This document shows positions 18,174 through 25,635 of a DNA stretch of 64,000 nucleotides, one piece after another (position 1 is the first letter of the stretch; each line of letters begins with the position of its first letter). This stretch comes from Arthrobacter sp. Edens01. GTDB taxonomy: Bacteria > Actinomycetota > Actinomycetes > Actinomycetales > Micrococcaceae. Below the pieces are notes generated by a model. It did not search any database, was not told where the DNA came from, and saw nothing but the letters and a program-made list of their open reading frames with translations. A program made the position numbers and the translations under genes. The stretch lies in contig NZ_LKIU01000003.1 of assembly GCF_001307035.1 (NCBI RefSeq), positions 35,890-99,889 on the forward strand, written 5' to 3'.

Positions 18174-18449
18174 TCACGGCGGGGGCAGTTTCGTGGACTT
18201 TGGCCGGCCGTCGGCCTTGCCGCCCTCAATCCCGCCAACACCGGTGGCGTCACCGATGAACCTCCGCCCGGACACCTCATTCCAGCGGTTGGCGGAGACC
18301 TCCTTGCGCACCAGCCATTTGCCGTCATCGGGGCACTCCAGGACGATCAGTACACCGCCGGGCGCCACCTGGTAGGCGTAGCGCGTGCCGTTCTCTTCGT
18401 CGTCGAGCTCCTCCACCGGACCGTCCGCCCGCAGAATCCGTACGCTCAT
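18174..18449 (-). CDS. Hypothetical protein, 91 residues
   Basis: A small soluble protein that begins MSVRILRADGPVEELDDEEN and has a central V-L-I-V-L-E-C-P-D-D-G-K-W-L-V-R-K-E-V segment, followed by a charged, low-complexity end rich in Lys and Pro. Its start overlaps the end of the DUF1905 gene by 4 bp, so the two are translated together. I recognise no domain. Confidence 0.7.
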   Translation of the reverse strand: MSVRILRADGPVEELDDEENGTRYAYQVAPGGVLIVLECPDDGKWLVRKEVSANRWNEVSGRRFIGDATGVGGIEGGKADGRPKSTKLPPP

Positions 18450-18793
18450 CTGTCCTCCTCAATAACCTGCACTGCCGGTCCCGGGCCGCTCGCTGTCCGG
18501 CCTTCGCGGGGTGCCACGGTGAGCGCGACCGCCACGGTATCGCCGTCGCCAATCTCTTCTTTGATGCGGACGTCCTTCCGCAGCGGCAGCGCATACGCAC
18601 CGCTGTGCGGCAGCAGCGAGGTCTCCCACTCCGTGGCTCCGATCCGCACCAGGACGGGAATAGCGCCCCATCCGTAGGTAGCCTCGGCGGCCTGCGCGCG
18701 GACATAGTCGGCAGCGTGCACCGGAAGGAGGACCCAGTAGAACGGTGCCGGGCCGCGCCATTCAAACACCTGTGCCCTGAACGATGTGTCCAT
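18446..18793 (-). CDS. DUF1905-domain protein
   Basis: The 115-residue protein has the DUF1905 pattern: W-R-G-P-A-P-F-Y-W-V-L-L-P at the start, Y-G-W-G-A-I-P-V-L-V-R-I-G, W-E-T-S-L-L-P-H-S-G-A-Y-A-L-P-L-R-K-D-V-R, and a final G-D-T-V-A-V-A-L. The fold is a small beta-barrel of unknown function. ATG at 18793 fits the domain start; a longer start at 18841 adds a Pro/Arg-rich segment with no counterpart. It is coupled to the 91-residue gene downstream. Confidence 0.85.
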   Translation of the reverse strand: MDTSFRAQVFEWRGPAPFYWVLLPVHAADYVRAQAAEATYGWGAIPVLVRIGATEWETSLLPHSGAYALPLRKDVRIKEEIGDGDTVAVALTVAPREGRTASGPGPAVQVIEEDR

Positions 18794-18863
18794 GCGGAGA
18801 AACCTACGGCCCCGAGGCGGGCGCGGCAACGGAAACGGCACTGCAACGCCGGTCCTGCGGCCC

Positions 18864-18869
18864 TATAAT
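18864..18869 (+). promoter_or_regulatory. Consensus -10 box before the DUF808 gene
   Basis: TATAAT matches the sigma-70 -10 consensus exactly. Transcription would begin about seven bases later, at 18876, which is the A of an ATG that opens a 24-codon ORF. A clear -35 is not visible. Confidence 0.55.
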
Positions 18870-18875
18870 CCCGGT

Positions 18876-18950
18876 ATGGCAATTCCGCGTCTCAAGGGCG
18901 CCATCTACCCCCAAGTTTCCGTCTTCGAACAGGCCGGGAGCGGTCTGTGA
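18876..18950 (+). CDS. Possible leaderless 24-codon upstream ORF
   Basis: This ORF begins MAIPRLKGAIYPQ at the predicted transcript start and ends with a TGA that overlaps the GTG start of the DUF808 gene (GTGA). It has no ribosome-binding site of its own, as expected for a leaderless start. It may serve only to deliver ribosomes to the downstream start. It may be coincidental. Confidence 0.35.
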   Translation: MAIPRLKGAIYPQVSVFEQAGSGL

Positions 18951-19966
18951 GCGGCGGACTCGTCGCCCTGCTGGACGACGTCGCTGCCCTGGCCCGCATA
19001 GCGGCTGCCTCGGTGGACGACATCGCGGCAGGAGCTGCGAAGGCCGGTGCCAAGGCCGCCGGCGTCGTGATTGATGACGCCGCGGTGACACCGCAGTATG
19101 TTTCCGGGGCGGACCCCTCCCGTGAACTTCCGATGATCAAAAAGATCTTCTGGGGTTCGCTGCGGAACAAGCTGCTCATCATCCTGCCTGCGCTGCTGCT
19201 GGTCAGTGCCTTTATCCCCGGCGTCATTCCGTTCATCCTGATGCTCGGCGGTACGTACCTCTGTTATGAGGGTGCCGAGAAGGTGTGGCACAAGTTCTTT
19301 GGCCACCATGAGGCGAAGAAGGAACCCGCAGTCGAACGGGGGCCCGATGCCGAGTCCAAGGTAGTCAAGGGCGCCATCACTACGGACTTCATCCTCTCCT
19401 GCGAGATCATGGTCATTGCCATGAACGAGGTAGGTGACGCTTCGATCTGGGTGCGCGCAGTAATCCTGGTGGTCGTGGCGATCGCGATTACGGTGCTCGT
19501 CTACGGGGCAGTGGCACTGATCGTGAAGATGGACGACATCGGCCTGCACCTTGCCGGCAAGGACTCGGCTGGTTCCAAGCGGGTCGGTGGACTGCTGGTT
19601 AGGGGAATGCCCGCCGTGCTGGCGGCGATCACGTTCGTCGGAACAATTGCCATGCTCTGGGTTGGCGGCCACATCATGCTGGTGGGTGCCTCCGACCTTG
19701 GCTGGCACGCACCCTACGATCTGGTGCATCTCCTGGAGCACCCCGTGGCCGAACTGGCCGTTGTGGGAGGCTTCCTCGGCTGGCTCGTGAACACACTCTG
19801 CTCGGCCGTTGCGGGCCTGGCCTGGGGCCTGGTCGTCATGGCCGTGCTGGTCCTGGTGAAGAAGGTCTTCCCTTTCGGCAAGAAGAAGGAAGGGCACGAG
19901 CCCGGAGACACGAGGGCAGCGATAGCCGGTCACCGGCCGAAGAAGACGGACACTGACGCCGGGTAG
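18947..19966 (+). CDS. DUF808/YedI-family membrane protein
   Basis: The 339-residue protein matches the E. coli YedI family from its start, S-G-G-L-V-A-L-L-D-D-V-A, through V-S-G-A-D-P-S-R-E-L-P and G-S-L-R-N-K, to the repeated membrane segments (about 7) and the loop A-I-T-T-D-F-I-L-S-C-E-I-M. The cytoplasmic tail is basic. Function is unknown; the family is an inner-membrane protein. GTG at 18947 has GGGAG seven bases upstream and agrees with the family N-terminus. Confidence 0.9.
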   Translation: MSGGLVALLDDVAALARIAAASVDDIAAGAAKAGAKAAGVVIDDAAVTPQYVSGADPSRELPMIKKIFWGSLRNKLLIILPALLLVSAFIPGVIPFILMLGGTYLCYEGAEKVWHKFFGHHEAKKEPAVERGPDAESKVVKGAITTDFILSCEIMVIAMNEVGDASIWVRAVILVVVAIAITVLVYGAVALIVKMDDIGLHLAGKDSAGSKRVGGLLVRGMPAVLAAITFVGTIAMLWVGGHIMLVGASDLGWHAPYDLVHLLEHPVAELAVVGGFLGWLVNTLCSAVAGLAWGLVVMAVLVLVKKVFPFGKKKEGHEPGDTRAAIAGHRPKKTDTDAG

Positions 19967-19983
19967 GGATTTCGAGGCGGCCC

Positions 19984-20583
19984 CTAGGCCGACCCTCGGC
20001 GGGACTTCAGTGGAATGAATACCGCGTAGAACGCAGCCCAGCACAGCCAGAACACGGTCGAGATGCGCCGTTCGGACATTCCGGGGAACCAGTGCCGGCC
20101 CAGGGCTGCGATACCGGATACTGCCGCCGTCACCGCCAGGAACCGGATCATTCGGCCGGGCACACTCCAGGCAAGAAATGCCACGAGCGAGGTCCGCTGC
20201 AGCCCGGCTGCCCGCGCGTAGAGCTTGTAAGGGACTCCACGGGTGGGCCCCCGCAGCAGGGAAGCGGCGCCGGACTCGGCCATCTCCTGTTCGACGTCGC
20301 CGATCATGGCATCCGTGACCGCCGGAACTTTCGCCAACGCCTTACGCGAGGTTTCTGCGGCCACTTTGCGGCCCCAGCAGTAGGTCACGGCACCTCCGGC
20401 CATTGCACCGCCAAGGGCAGAGAACGTGGTGCCGACCGCGCGTTTAGGCCGCCGCAGCCCTACCCAGGATGTCCACACATCAGGGACCACGAAGAAGAAC
20501 GTCGCTTCTGCGAAGCCCCAGGCGCCGGCGATCCCGTGCTCCCGCAGGGCATTCCTGACTGATGATTTGCGCCGGGCTTTCAT
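19984..20583 (-). CDS. YqaA-like membrane protein of unknown function
   Basis: The 199-residue protein has G-F-A-E-A-T-F-F-F-V-V-P-D-V near the N-terminus and a later R-G-V-P-Y-K-L-Y-A-R-A-A-G segment, resembling YqaA/DedA-type integral membrane proteins. About four hydrophobic segments are visible. ATG at 20583 is chosen because TACAGT ends exactly six bases upstream (leaderless geometry); GTG at 20589 is the alternative. It is divergent from the lipid-synthesis trio, which fits a membrane-lipid role, but that is only context. Confidence 0.65.
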   Translation of the reverse strand: MKARRKSSVRNALREHGIAGAWGFAEATFFFVVPDVWTSWVGLRRPKRAVGTTFSALGGAMAGGAVTYCWGRKVAAETSRKALAKVPAVTDAMIGDVEQEMAESGAASLLRGPTRGVPYKLYARAAGLQRTSLVAFLAWSVPGRMIRFLAVTAAVSGIAALGRHWFPGMSERRISTVFWLCWAAFYAVFIPLKSRRGSA

Positions 20584-20707
20584 GCTCACACTGTAATGAA
20601 AGGCTAAGGGGAACCGCGGGATTGATCGCGGGTTGGTGCCCGTTCCGCCGTCCGGCTCGTAATAGCGTATGAGCTACGGCACAAGGCAAATTGAACGGAC
20701 ACTTTAG

Positions 20708-21403
20708 ATGAGCCATGGAACGGACAGGCGGGAAATACCGCAGCGCAGCAGCCGGTGGGCGGCAAAAGCTGCGGATCTTCTTGCGGCGGCAAAACTCACC
20801 CCCAACCAGATCTCGGTCGGTTCAGTGCTGTTCGCTGCAGCGGGCGCCGTTGCGCTTATCTGGTCGGGGAATGCCAGCGACGCCGTCGTTCGCGCTGTTC
20901 TTCTGGCCGTGGCTGCTGCCTGCATACCGCTGCGTTTGCTGCTGAACATGCTCGACGGGATGCTGGCCGTGGAAAAAGGCATGAGCTCACCGGTAGGTGA
21001 CATTTACAACGAACTGCCGGACCGGATTTCCGATGTGCTGTTCCTGGGGGCCGCCGGCATCGCGACCGCCGGGCTGGCGACCGCCGGCCGGGTCGATTTA
21101 GGGATCACGCTTGGACTCCTTGCAGCGATACTTGCCGTACTCACTGCCTACATCCGCTGCCTCGGAGCAGCCCTTGGCACGGGAAACTTCTTCGACGGGC
21201 CCCTGGCCAAACCTCACCGCATGTGGCTGCTGATGATCGGAGTCCTGGCGAGCATCGCCGAGCCATGGCTTCCCTGGCAGGAAGGATGGGCGCTGTTCTG
21301 CACACTGGCCCTCATCGCGCTGGGCTCACTGATCACCTGTGCCCGCCGCCTGCGCCGCGTCAGCGCTGCGCTGCGTGCCCGCAGCAAGGACCTGCCCGCA
21401 TGA
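20708..21403 (+). CDS. CDP-alcohol phosphatidyltransferase-family protein with altered motif
   Basis: The 231-residue membrane protein has about six segments and the CDP-alcohol phosphotransferase motif at residues 80-105, with canonical spacing but substitutions. The usual DxxDGxxAR…GxxxDxxxD reads N80, D83, G84, A87, V88, G97, N101, D105. Two of the four aspartates and the arginine are replaced. The next two genes (acyltransferase and CDP-diacylglycerol synthase-like) overlap it in order, as in the E. coli YnbA/YnbB pairing. It probably makes a phospholipid head-group linkage, but the acceptor alcohol is unknown. Confidence 0.8.
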   Translation: MSHGTDRREIPQRSSRWAAKAADLLAAAKLTPNQISVGSVLFAAAGAVALIWSGNASDAVVRAVLLAVAAACIPLRLLLNMLDGMLAVEKGMSSPVGDIYNELPDRISDVLFLGAAGIATAGLATAGRVDLGITLGLLAAILAVLTAYIRCLGAALGTGNFFDGPLAKPHRMWLLMIGVLASIAEPWLPWQEGWALFCTLALIALGSLITCARRLRRVSAALRARSKDLPA

Positions 21404-22140
21404 ACCTTGGAAGGGCCGCCCGGCGCAGCCTCGCGAAACTTGTCGGAGCCTTCGCCGGTGCGCGCGTTGTGACTGCAGCCGGAGAACCGGGACTGGATCT
21501 ACCCGAGCAGGCGATCTACTACGCGAACCATTCGAGCCATCTGGACTTCCTCACCATTTGGGCCGCACTGCCTGCCGAGCTTCAGCGACGCGCACGTCCG
21601 GTGGCTGCCAAGGACTACTGGGGGTCCGGGGTGCGGAGGGCTTTTGCCGAACGGATCTTCAACGCCTATTTGGTCGACCGCCACGGCTCCAGCAGCAGCC
21701 GGCAGCGCACGTCGGACTCGGGAGTTAGCCCCAAGGGGCAGGTGGAGGGCATGGCGGAGGTGCTGGCCGCCGGCGACTCGCTGATTATCTTCCCTGAAGG
21801 TACCCGCGGCGAAGGCGACACAATAGCCCCGTTTCACGGCGGACTGTACAAACTGGCCCGTCTTCACCCGGAGGTGCCTGTGGTCCCAGTGACGCTGGCG
21901 AACCTCGGCCGGATCCTCCCGAAAGGTGAGGTGATCCCGGTGCCTCACCTCTCCACCGTCATCTTCTGCGAGCCACTCCATCTGGGACCCGATGAGGACA
22001 GACAGACGTTCCTTACCCGCGCCCGCCACGTTCTGGTGGAAGGCCTGGCGAAGCATCAGGGCCCGCAGCCTGCGGACACGGCTGGGCTGGCCGACGGTCA
22101 CTCGGCCCCTCCCAGCGAGACCCGGCAGGACAATCCGTGA
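21400..22140 (+). CDS. 1-acyl-sn-glycerol-3-phosphate acyltransferase (PlsC family)
   Basis: This 246-residue acyltransferase has the catalytic HX4D motif (N-H-S-S-H-L-D, near residue 42) and the substrate-binding F-P-E-G-T-R. P-V-V-P-V-T-L follows as the third conserved block. It should transfer an acyl chain to lysophosphatidic acid or a related acceptor at the membrane. The ATG at 21400 overlaps the preceding TGA (ATGA), and its own end overlaps the next gene in the same way. An in-frame start far upstream (21223) lies inside the previous gene and is rejected. Confidence 0.9.
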   Translation: MNLGRAARRSLAKLVGAFAGARVVTAAGEPGLDLPEQAIYYANHSSHLDFLTIWAALPAELQRRARPVAAKDYWGSGVRRAFAERIFNAYLVDRHGSSSSRQRTSDSGVSPKGQVEGMAEVLAAGDSLIIFPEGTRGEGDTIAPFHGGLYKLARLHPEVPVVPVTLANLGRILPKGEVIPVPHLSTVIFCEPLHLGPDEDRQTFLTRARHVLVEGLAKHQGPQPADTAGLADGHSAPPSETRQDNP

Positions 22141-23129
22141 GCGCCTGGGAGTTGGGGTTGCTGGACTGGACGTCGCTGAAACTCCTTGGCGGCGTCGTCG
22201 TTGTACTGGTTTTGGCCACCGTGATCGCATGGGTGCTCGGGCGACGGGTGGGCAAAACGGGCACCATAGTGAACCTGAAGCAGCGCATCAACGCCTGGTG
22301 GTTGATGGTCGCGCTGATAGGCACTGTCCTGGCAGCCGGCGAGACGGTGACGATCCTGCTGTTTCTGGTGCTCTCTCTTCTGGCACTGCGCGAGTTCATC
22401 ACCATCTCGCCGACCGGCCGCGGAGATCACAAGGTTCTCGTGTGGCTCGTGTTCATCATCCCCGCGGTGCACTACTGGTTCCTGTGGGAACACTGGTACG
22501 GCATGTTCAGTGTCTTCATCCCGGTGTACGCCTTCCTCTTCCTTCCCGCGCGCAATGCACTGGCCGGGCAGACCACCGGCTTCCTGCAGCGAACCGCGGC
22601 CATTCAGTGGGCGCTGATGGTATGCGTTTACGCCATCAGCTACGCCCCGGCGCTGCTGCAGCTACCGGTAGCCATGGAGGCAGGCCGGGATGCGGCCGAA
22701 GGTTCGGCGCCCGGAGCCGGCGGGGCGACAGGTGCGCAGCTGCTGCTGTTCCTGCTCATCGTGGTGCAGGGCTCCGACGTGCTGCAGTACGTGTGGGGCA
22801 AGACGCTCGGGAAGCACCCAATCGCGCCGGGCGTGAGTCCCAACAAGACCTGGGAAGGGTTCATCGGGGGAGTGCTGTCGGCCACCGCTCTGGGGGCGGC
22901 TCTGTGGTGGGTCACCCCGTTCAGCCCGTTGATGGCCGCGCTCCTGGCATTCATCTCCTGCGTGATGGGCTTCGCCGGGGGCCTGGTGATGTCTGCCATC
23001 AAGCGGGACCGCGGGATTAAGGACTTCGGCTCCACCATCCCCGGCCACGGCGGCATCATGGACCGCCTGGACTCGCTCTGCTTTGCGGCGCCTGTCTTCT
23101 TCCACGCGGTGCGGTTCTTCTACACCTGA
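22137..23129 (+). CDS. Phosphatidate cytidylyltransferase-like protein (CdsA/YnbB)
   Basis: The 330-residue protein has eight or nine membrane segments and a complete CDP-diglyceride synthetase signature near the C-terminus: S-A-I-K-R-D-R-G-I-K-D-F-G, then I-P-G-H-G-G-I-M-D-R-L-D. Upstream is S-P-N-K-T-W-E-G-F-I-G-G. The reaction is CTP plus phosphatidate to CDP-diacylglycerol. GTG at 22137 overlaps the acyltransferase stop. As the third gene of the trio it would supply the CDP-lipid for the first. It is probably a second, specialised copy and not the housekeeping CdsA, but I cannot see the rest of the genome. Confidence 0.9.
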   Translation: MSAWELGLLDWTSLKLLGGVVVVLVLATVIAWVLGRRVGKTGTIVNLKQRINAWWLMVALIGTVLAAGETVTILLFLVLSLLALREFITISPTGRGDHKVLVWLVFIIPAVHYWFLWEHWYGMFSVFIPVYAFLFLPARNALAGQTTGFLQRTAAIQWALMVCVYAISYAPALLQLPVAMEAGRDAAEGSAPGAGGATGAQLLLFLLIVVQGSDVLQYVWGKTLGKHPIAPGVSPNKTWEGFIGGVLSATALGAALWWVTPFSPLMAALLAFISCVMGFAGGLVMSAIKRDRGIKDFGSTIPGHGGIMDRLDSLCFAAPVFFHAVRFFYT

Positions 23130-23160
23130 CGGCGGAGCGACCCTGGGCGGGGCAAAGCAA

Positions 23161-23201
23161 AAGGTCCCGGTTCCCATGATTTACAAGGGAACCGGGACCT
23201 T
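23161..23201 (-). terminator. Intrinsic terminator between cdsA-like gene and tRNA-Ser
   Basis: A perfect 15-bp stem (23161-23175 with 23187-23201) encloses an 11-base loop. On the minus strand it is followed by a T-rich TTTTGCTTTG, so it best serves the tRNA gene. On the plus strand it can also stop the lipid operon. Confidence 0.85.
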
Positions 23202-23207
23202 CTCAAA

Positions 23208-23297
23208 TGGCGGTGACGGTGGGATTTGAACCCACGTTGGCTTTTACACCAAACAACATTTCGAGTGTTGCACCTTCGGCCGCTCGGACACGTCACC
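23208..23297 (-). tRNA. tRNA-Ser (CGA anticodon)
   Basis: The minus strand folds into a class II tRNA: acceptor GGTGACG with CGTCACC, anticodon loop CTCGAAA (anticodon CGA), a long variable arm, and T-loop GGTTCAAATC. Discriminator G is followed by an encoded CCA. It reads UCG serine codons. Confidence 0.95.
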
Positions 23298-23382
23298 AAC
23301 GCGTCAACCTTACCGGGTGTTTGGCCCCAGTCCCAAAACGTCCCGGCCCCGGGTCCGCCGGGGCCGGGACGGCGAGCCTGCG

Positions 23383-23871
23383 CTAGAGGTCGACGACGTC
23401 GTTCTTTCCGATATCCGGCGTCTGGCCGGTTACGGCACTCTTACCGATCTTGAAGATGCTGGCAATCTTGGGTTCGTCCGACACCCAGTACTCGGCGGTG
23501 TCACTGTTGACCTTGATCAGCGCAATGGACGGATCTTCGCGTCCCTCTTCGAACCATGCTGAAGCCGAGGCGCTCCAAAGCTCCTGAATCTTCTCCTGGT
23601 CACGGGAAATCTCTGCACGGCCGCTGATGGAGAGGTAGCCCTTCTTGTCCGCCACGGAGACGTTCACGTTCGGGTTGGCCCGGATCTCGTCGGCCTTGGG
23701 GGAGGGGTCCTGGGTGAAGAACCACAGATTGCCGTCGGAATCCGTTTCCTGCAGCTCCAGCGGCCGGCTGACCAGGTTGCCCTGAAGATCCTGGGTGGTC
23801 AGGTTGCCGATCTTGGCGTGTTCCAGGATCTTGACTACGCGATCTACGCCCTCTTGGTGCTCTGAAGTCAT
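23383..23871 (-). CDS. General stress protein 26-like flavin-binding protein (pyridoxamine oxidase fold)
   Basis: The 162-residue protein has the split-barrel flavin/F420-binding fold of the pyridoxamine 5'-phosphate oxidase family. Typical blocks are I-G-N-L-T-T-Q, L-V-S-R-P-L-E-L, L-W-F-F-T-Q-D-P-S-P-K, N-V-N-V-S-V-A-D-K-K-G-Y-L-S-I-S-G-R-A-E and P-S-I-A-L-I-K-V. It most resembles the stress protein 26 subgroup. Cofactor and reaction are unknown. AGGAG lies five bases before the ATG. Confidence 0.85.
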   Translation of the reverse strand: MTSEHQEGVDRVVKILEHAKIGNLTTQDLQGNLVSRPLELQETDSDGNLWFFTQDPSPKADEIRANPNVNVSVADKKGYLSISGRAEISRDQEKIQELWSASASAWFEEGREDPSIALIKVNSDTAEYWVSDEPKIASIFKIGKSAVTGQTPDIGKNDVVDL

Positions 23872-23915
23872 GCCTGCTCCTAGCTGGTAGGTTCCACGGA
23901 TGAAAGAAAGCCTAC

Positions 23916-24410
23916 TTACTGTTTAATGCCGTGTGAACCGCGGCTCCTACGCCGTGAGCCGAAAAACGTGAGCAGGAGTTCAGCACATTCCCTTTCCCGG
24001 ACGCCTGGGAAAACCTCCACCCAGTGGTTCAGCCGCGGCTCCCGCAGGATCTCGAAAACGGAACCGGAGGCGCCGGCTTTCTCGTCCCAGGCCCCAAACA
24101 CCACGCGTGGCACGCGGGCCAGGACAATGGCGCCGGCGCACATGGCACACGGTTCCAGGGTGACCACCAGGGTGCAGCCTTCCAGCCGCCACTCGCCGAG
24201 CGCCGCAGCTGCCTGGCGGATTGCCACAACCTCGGCGTGGGCCGTCGGATCGCCGGTCGCCTCACGCTCGTTGCGTCCGGTGCCCAGGATGGTTCCGTCC
24301 GGACCTACGACGACGGCGCCAATGGGGACGTCGTCAGTGTCCAGGGCGGCGCGCGCCTGCTCCAGGGCGAGTCCCATCCAGGCCTGGTGTGCAGCTGTGG
24401 GGGATTCCAT
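23916..24410 (-). CDS. tadA: tRNA adenosine-34 deaminase
   Basis: This 164-residue zinc deaminase converts wobble adenosine to inosine in tRNA-Arg(ACG), whose gene is also in this window (28731-28806). The zinc site is complete: H-A-E (T-A-H-A-E-V-V-A), with catalytic glutamate, and P-C-A-M-C. The N-terminal segment D-D-V-P-I-G-A-V-V-V is typical of TadA. It is divergent from upp across 79 bp. Confidence 0.93.
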   Translation of the reverse strand: MESPTAAHQAWMGLALEQARAALDTDDVPIGAVVVGPDGTILGTGRNEREATGDPTAHAEVVAIRQAAAALGEWRLEGCTLVVTLEPCAMCAGAIVLARVPRVVFGAWDEKAGASGSVFEILREPRLNHWVEVFPGVRERECAELLLTFFGSRRRSRGSHGIKQ

Positions 24411-24489
24411 ACGGCTATGGTCCCTTATTCATACCTCCGGAGGACAAATGGGCCCGGTTTGCCGGGGTCCTCGGTGGTAGTTTGGACTC

Positions 24490-25125
24490 ATGCGCGTACT
24501 AGTAGTGGATCATCCCCTCGTAGCCCACAAGCTGACGGTTCTCCGGGATAAGGACACCCCTTCACCGGTCTTCCGGATGCTGACAGAAGAACTTGTCACC
24601 CTGCTCGCCTATGAGGCCACACGGACCGTCCGGGTTGAACCCGTGAACATTGAGACTCCCGTTACCTCTGCAATTGGCACGGGGCTGGTCAAGCCGACCC
24701 CGCTGGTTGTCCCCATCCTCCGCGCAGGGTTGGGAATGCTTGAAGGGATGACACGGCTGGTTCCGACTGCCGAGGTCGGTTTCCTGGGCATGGCCCGCAA
24801 CGAGGAGACCCTCGAAGCCATCACCTATGCGGAACGGCTTCCGGACGACCTCACCGGGAGGCAGGTGTTCGTCCTGGACCCCATGCTGGCCACCGGCGGC
24901 ACGCTTCGCGAGGCGATCAAGTTCCTCTTCAACCGGGGCGCTGCTGAGATCATCTGCATCTGCCTGCTGGGTGCACCGGAAGGCCTCAGCGTGCTGGAGG
25001 AGGAGCTGGCCGACGCCAACGTCACCATTGTCCTGGCTTCCATTGATGAGCGGCTGGATGAAAAGGCCTATATCGTGCCCGGCTTGGGAGATGCTGGAGA
25101 TCGCCTCTACGGCGTCGTCCACTAA
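24490..25125 (+). CDS. upp: Uracil phosphoribosyltransferase
   Basis: This 211-residue enzyme makes UMP from uracil and PRPP in the pyrimidine salvage pathway. The PRPP-binding loop is [12 protein letters not shown], and the uracil-binding tail ends in [15 protein letters not shown]. Length is standard (208-211). No ribosome-binding site is apparent. TAGTTT ends exactly six bases before the ATG, so the mRNA may be leaderless. A clear terminator follows at 25194-25223. Confidence 0.96.
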   Translation: MRVLVVDHPLVAHKLTVLRDKDTPSPVFRMLTEELVTLLAYEATRTVRVEPVNIETPVTSAIGTGLVKPTPLVVPILRAGLGMLEGMTRLVPTAEVGFLGMARNEETLEAITYAERLPDDLTGRQVFVLDPMLATGGTLREAIKFLFNRGAAEIICICLLGAPEGLSVLEEELADANVTIVLASIDERLDEKAYIVPGLGDAGDRLYGVVH

Positions 25126-25193
25126 CGCGGAAAGCATCCAAACGCGCCTAGATTGTCTCAATATGTGGACAGTTTGACAGGTGCTTGACTTCT

Positions 25194-25223
25194 GGCGGTT
25201 CGTAAGTGTGCTTACGAGCCGCC
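25194..25223 (+). terminator. Intrinsic terminator after upp
   Basis: A 13-bp stem with one G-T wobble (GGCGGTTCGTAAG with CTTACGAGCCGCC) and a TGTG loop is followed by TTTGTCGTT. This is a good Rho-independent terminator, 68 bp past the upp stop. Confidence 0.85.
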
Positions 25224-25635
25224 TTTGTCGTTAATGCGGGAACTGACCGAAATCCCTTGTAGATCCGGGATCTATTCCGATTGGGGAATACCAAGGACAT
25301 TCGCTGGTATTTGTCTTGGAGGGTGAAATAGCTCACAGATGCACGTGTAACGTCCACTATTTGAGACGACGGGACCATTGTTACTTGTGCGTACTTCTTT
25401 GTTACATGCAATAATCCGTAACGTGAACATCCACACGACAGCATGTGTCGCAGATCTTCTTTCCGGCAGCCATGCCGGGCCGAAGAGCTGCTGTCGTCGA
25501 ATGCAGGCCAGGGACACCACCCCCCATCCCAGGCACCACACCAGTTCTGTTGAGTGGCGCAACCCCTGCGCCTGCGAAACGGACACACTCCCTGCATAGT
25601 GCCGTTTCGACGGCAATTCACCATGAGGTCCCAAA
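25224..25635 (+). promoter_or_regulatory. Long upstream region of the winged-helix regulator with four GTTAC/GTAAC motifs
   Basis: This stretch of about 410 bp holds no convincing gene and is visibly poorer in GC than its surroundings between 25224 and 25450. It has four pentamers of one motif: GTAAC at 25347-25351, GTTAC at 25380-25384, GTTAC at 25401-25405 and GTAAC at 25418-25422. It also has short inverted repeats (AATACCA 25287-25293 with TGGTATT 25305-25311, and CGAAACGG 25575-25582 with CCGTTTCG 25602-25609). These may be binding sites for the downstream regulator and 5' UTR hairpins. Confidence 0.4.

Noticed and set aside
19984..23129. Horizontal transfer of the lipid-synthesis region
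   Set aside because: By eye, base composition and codon style match the flanking genes, and there is no tRNA insertion scar or direct repeat around it.
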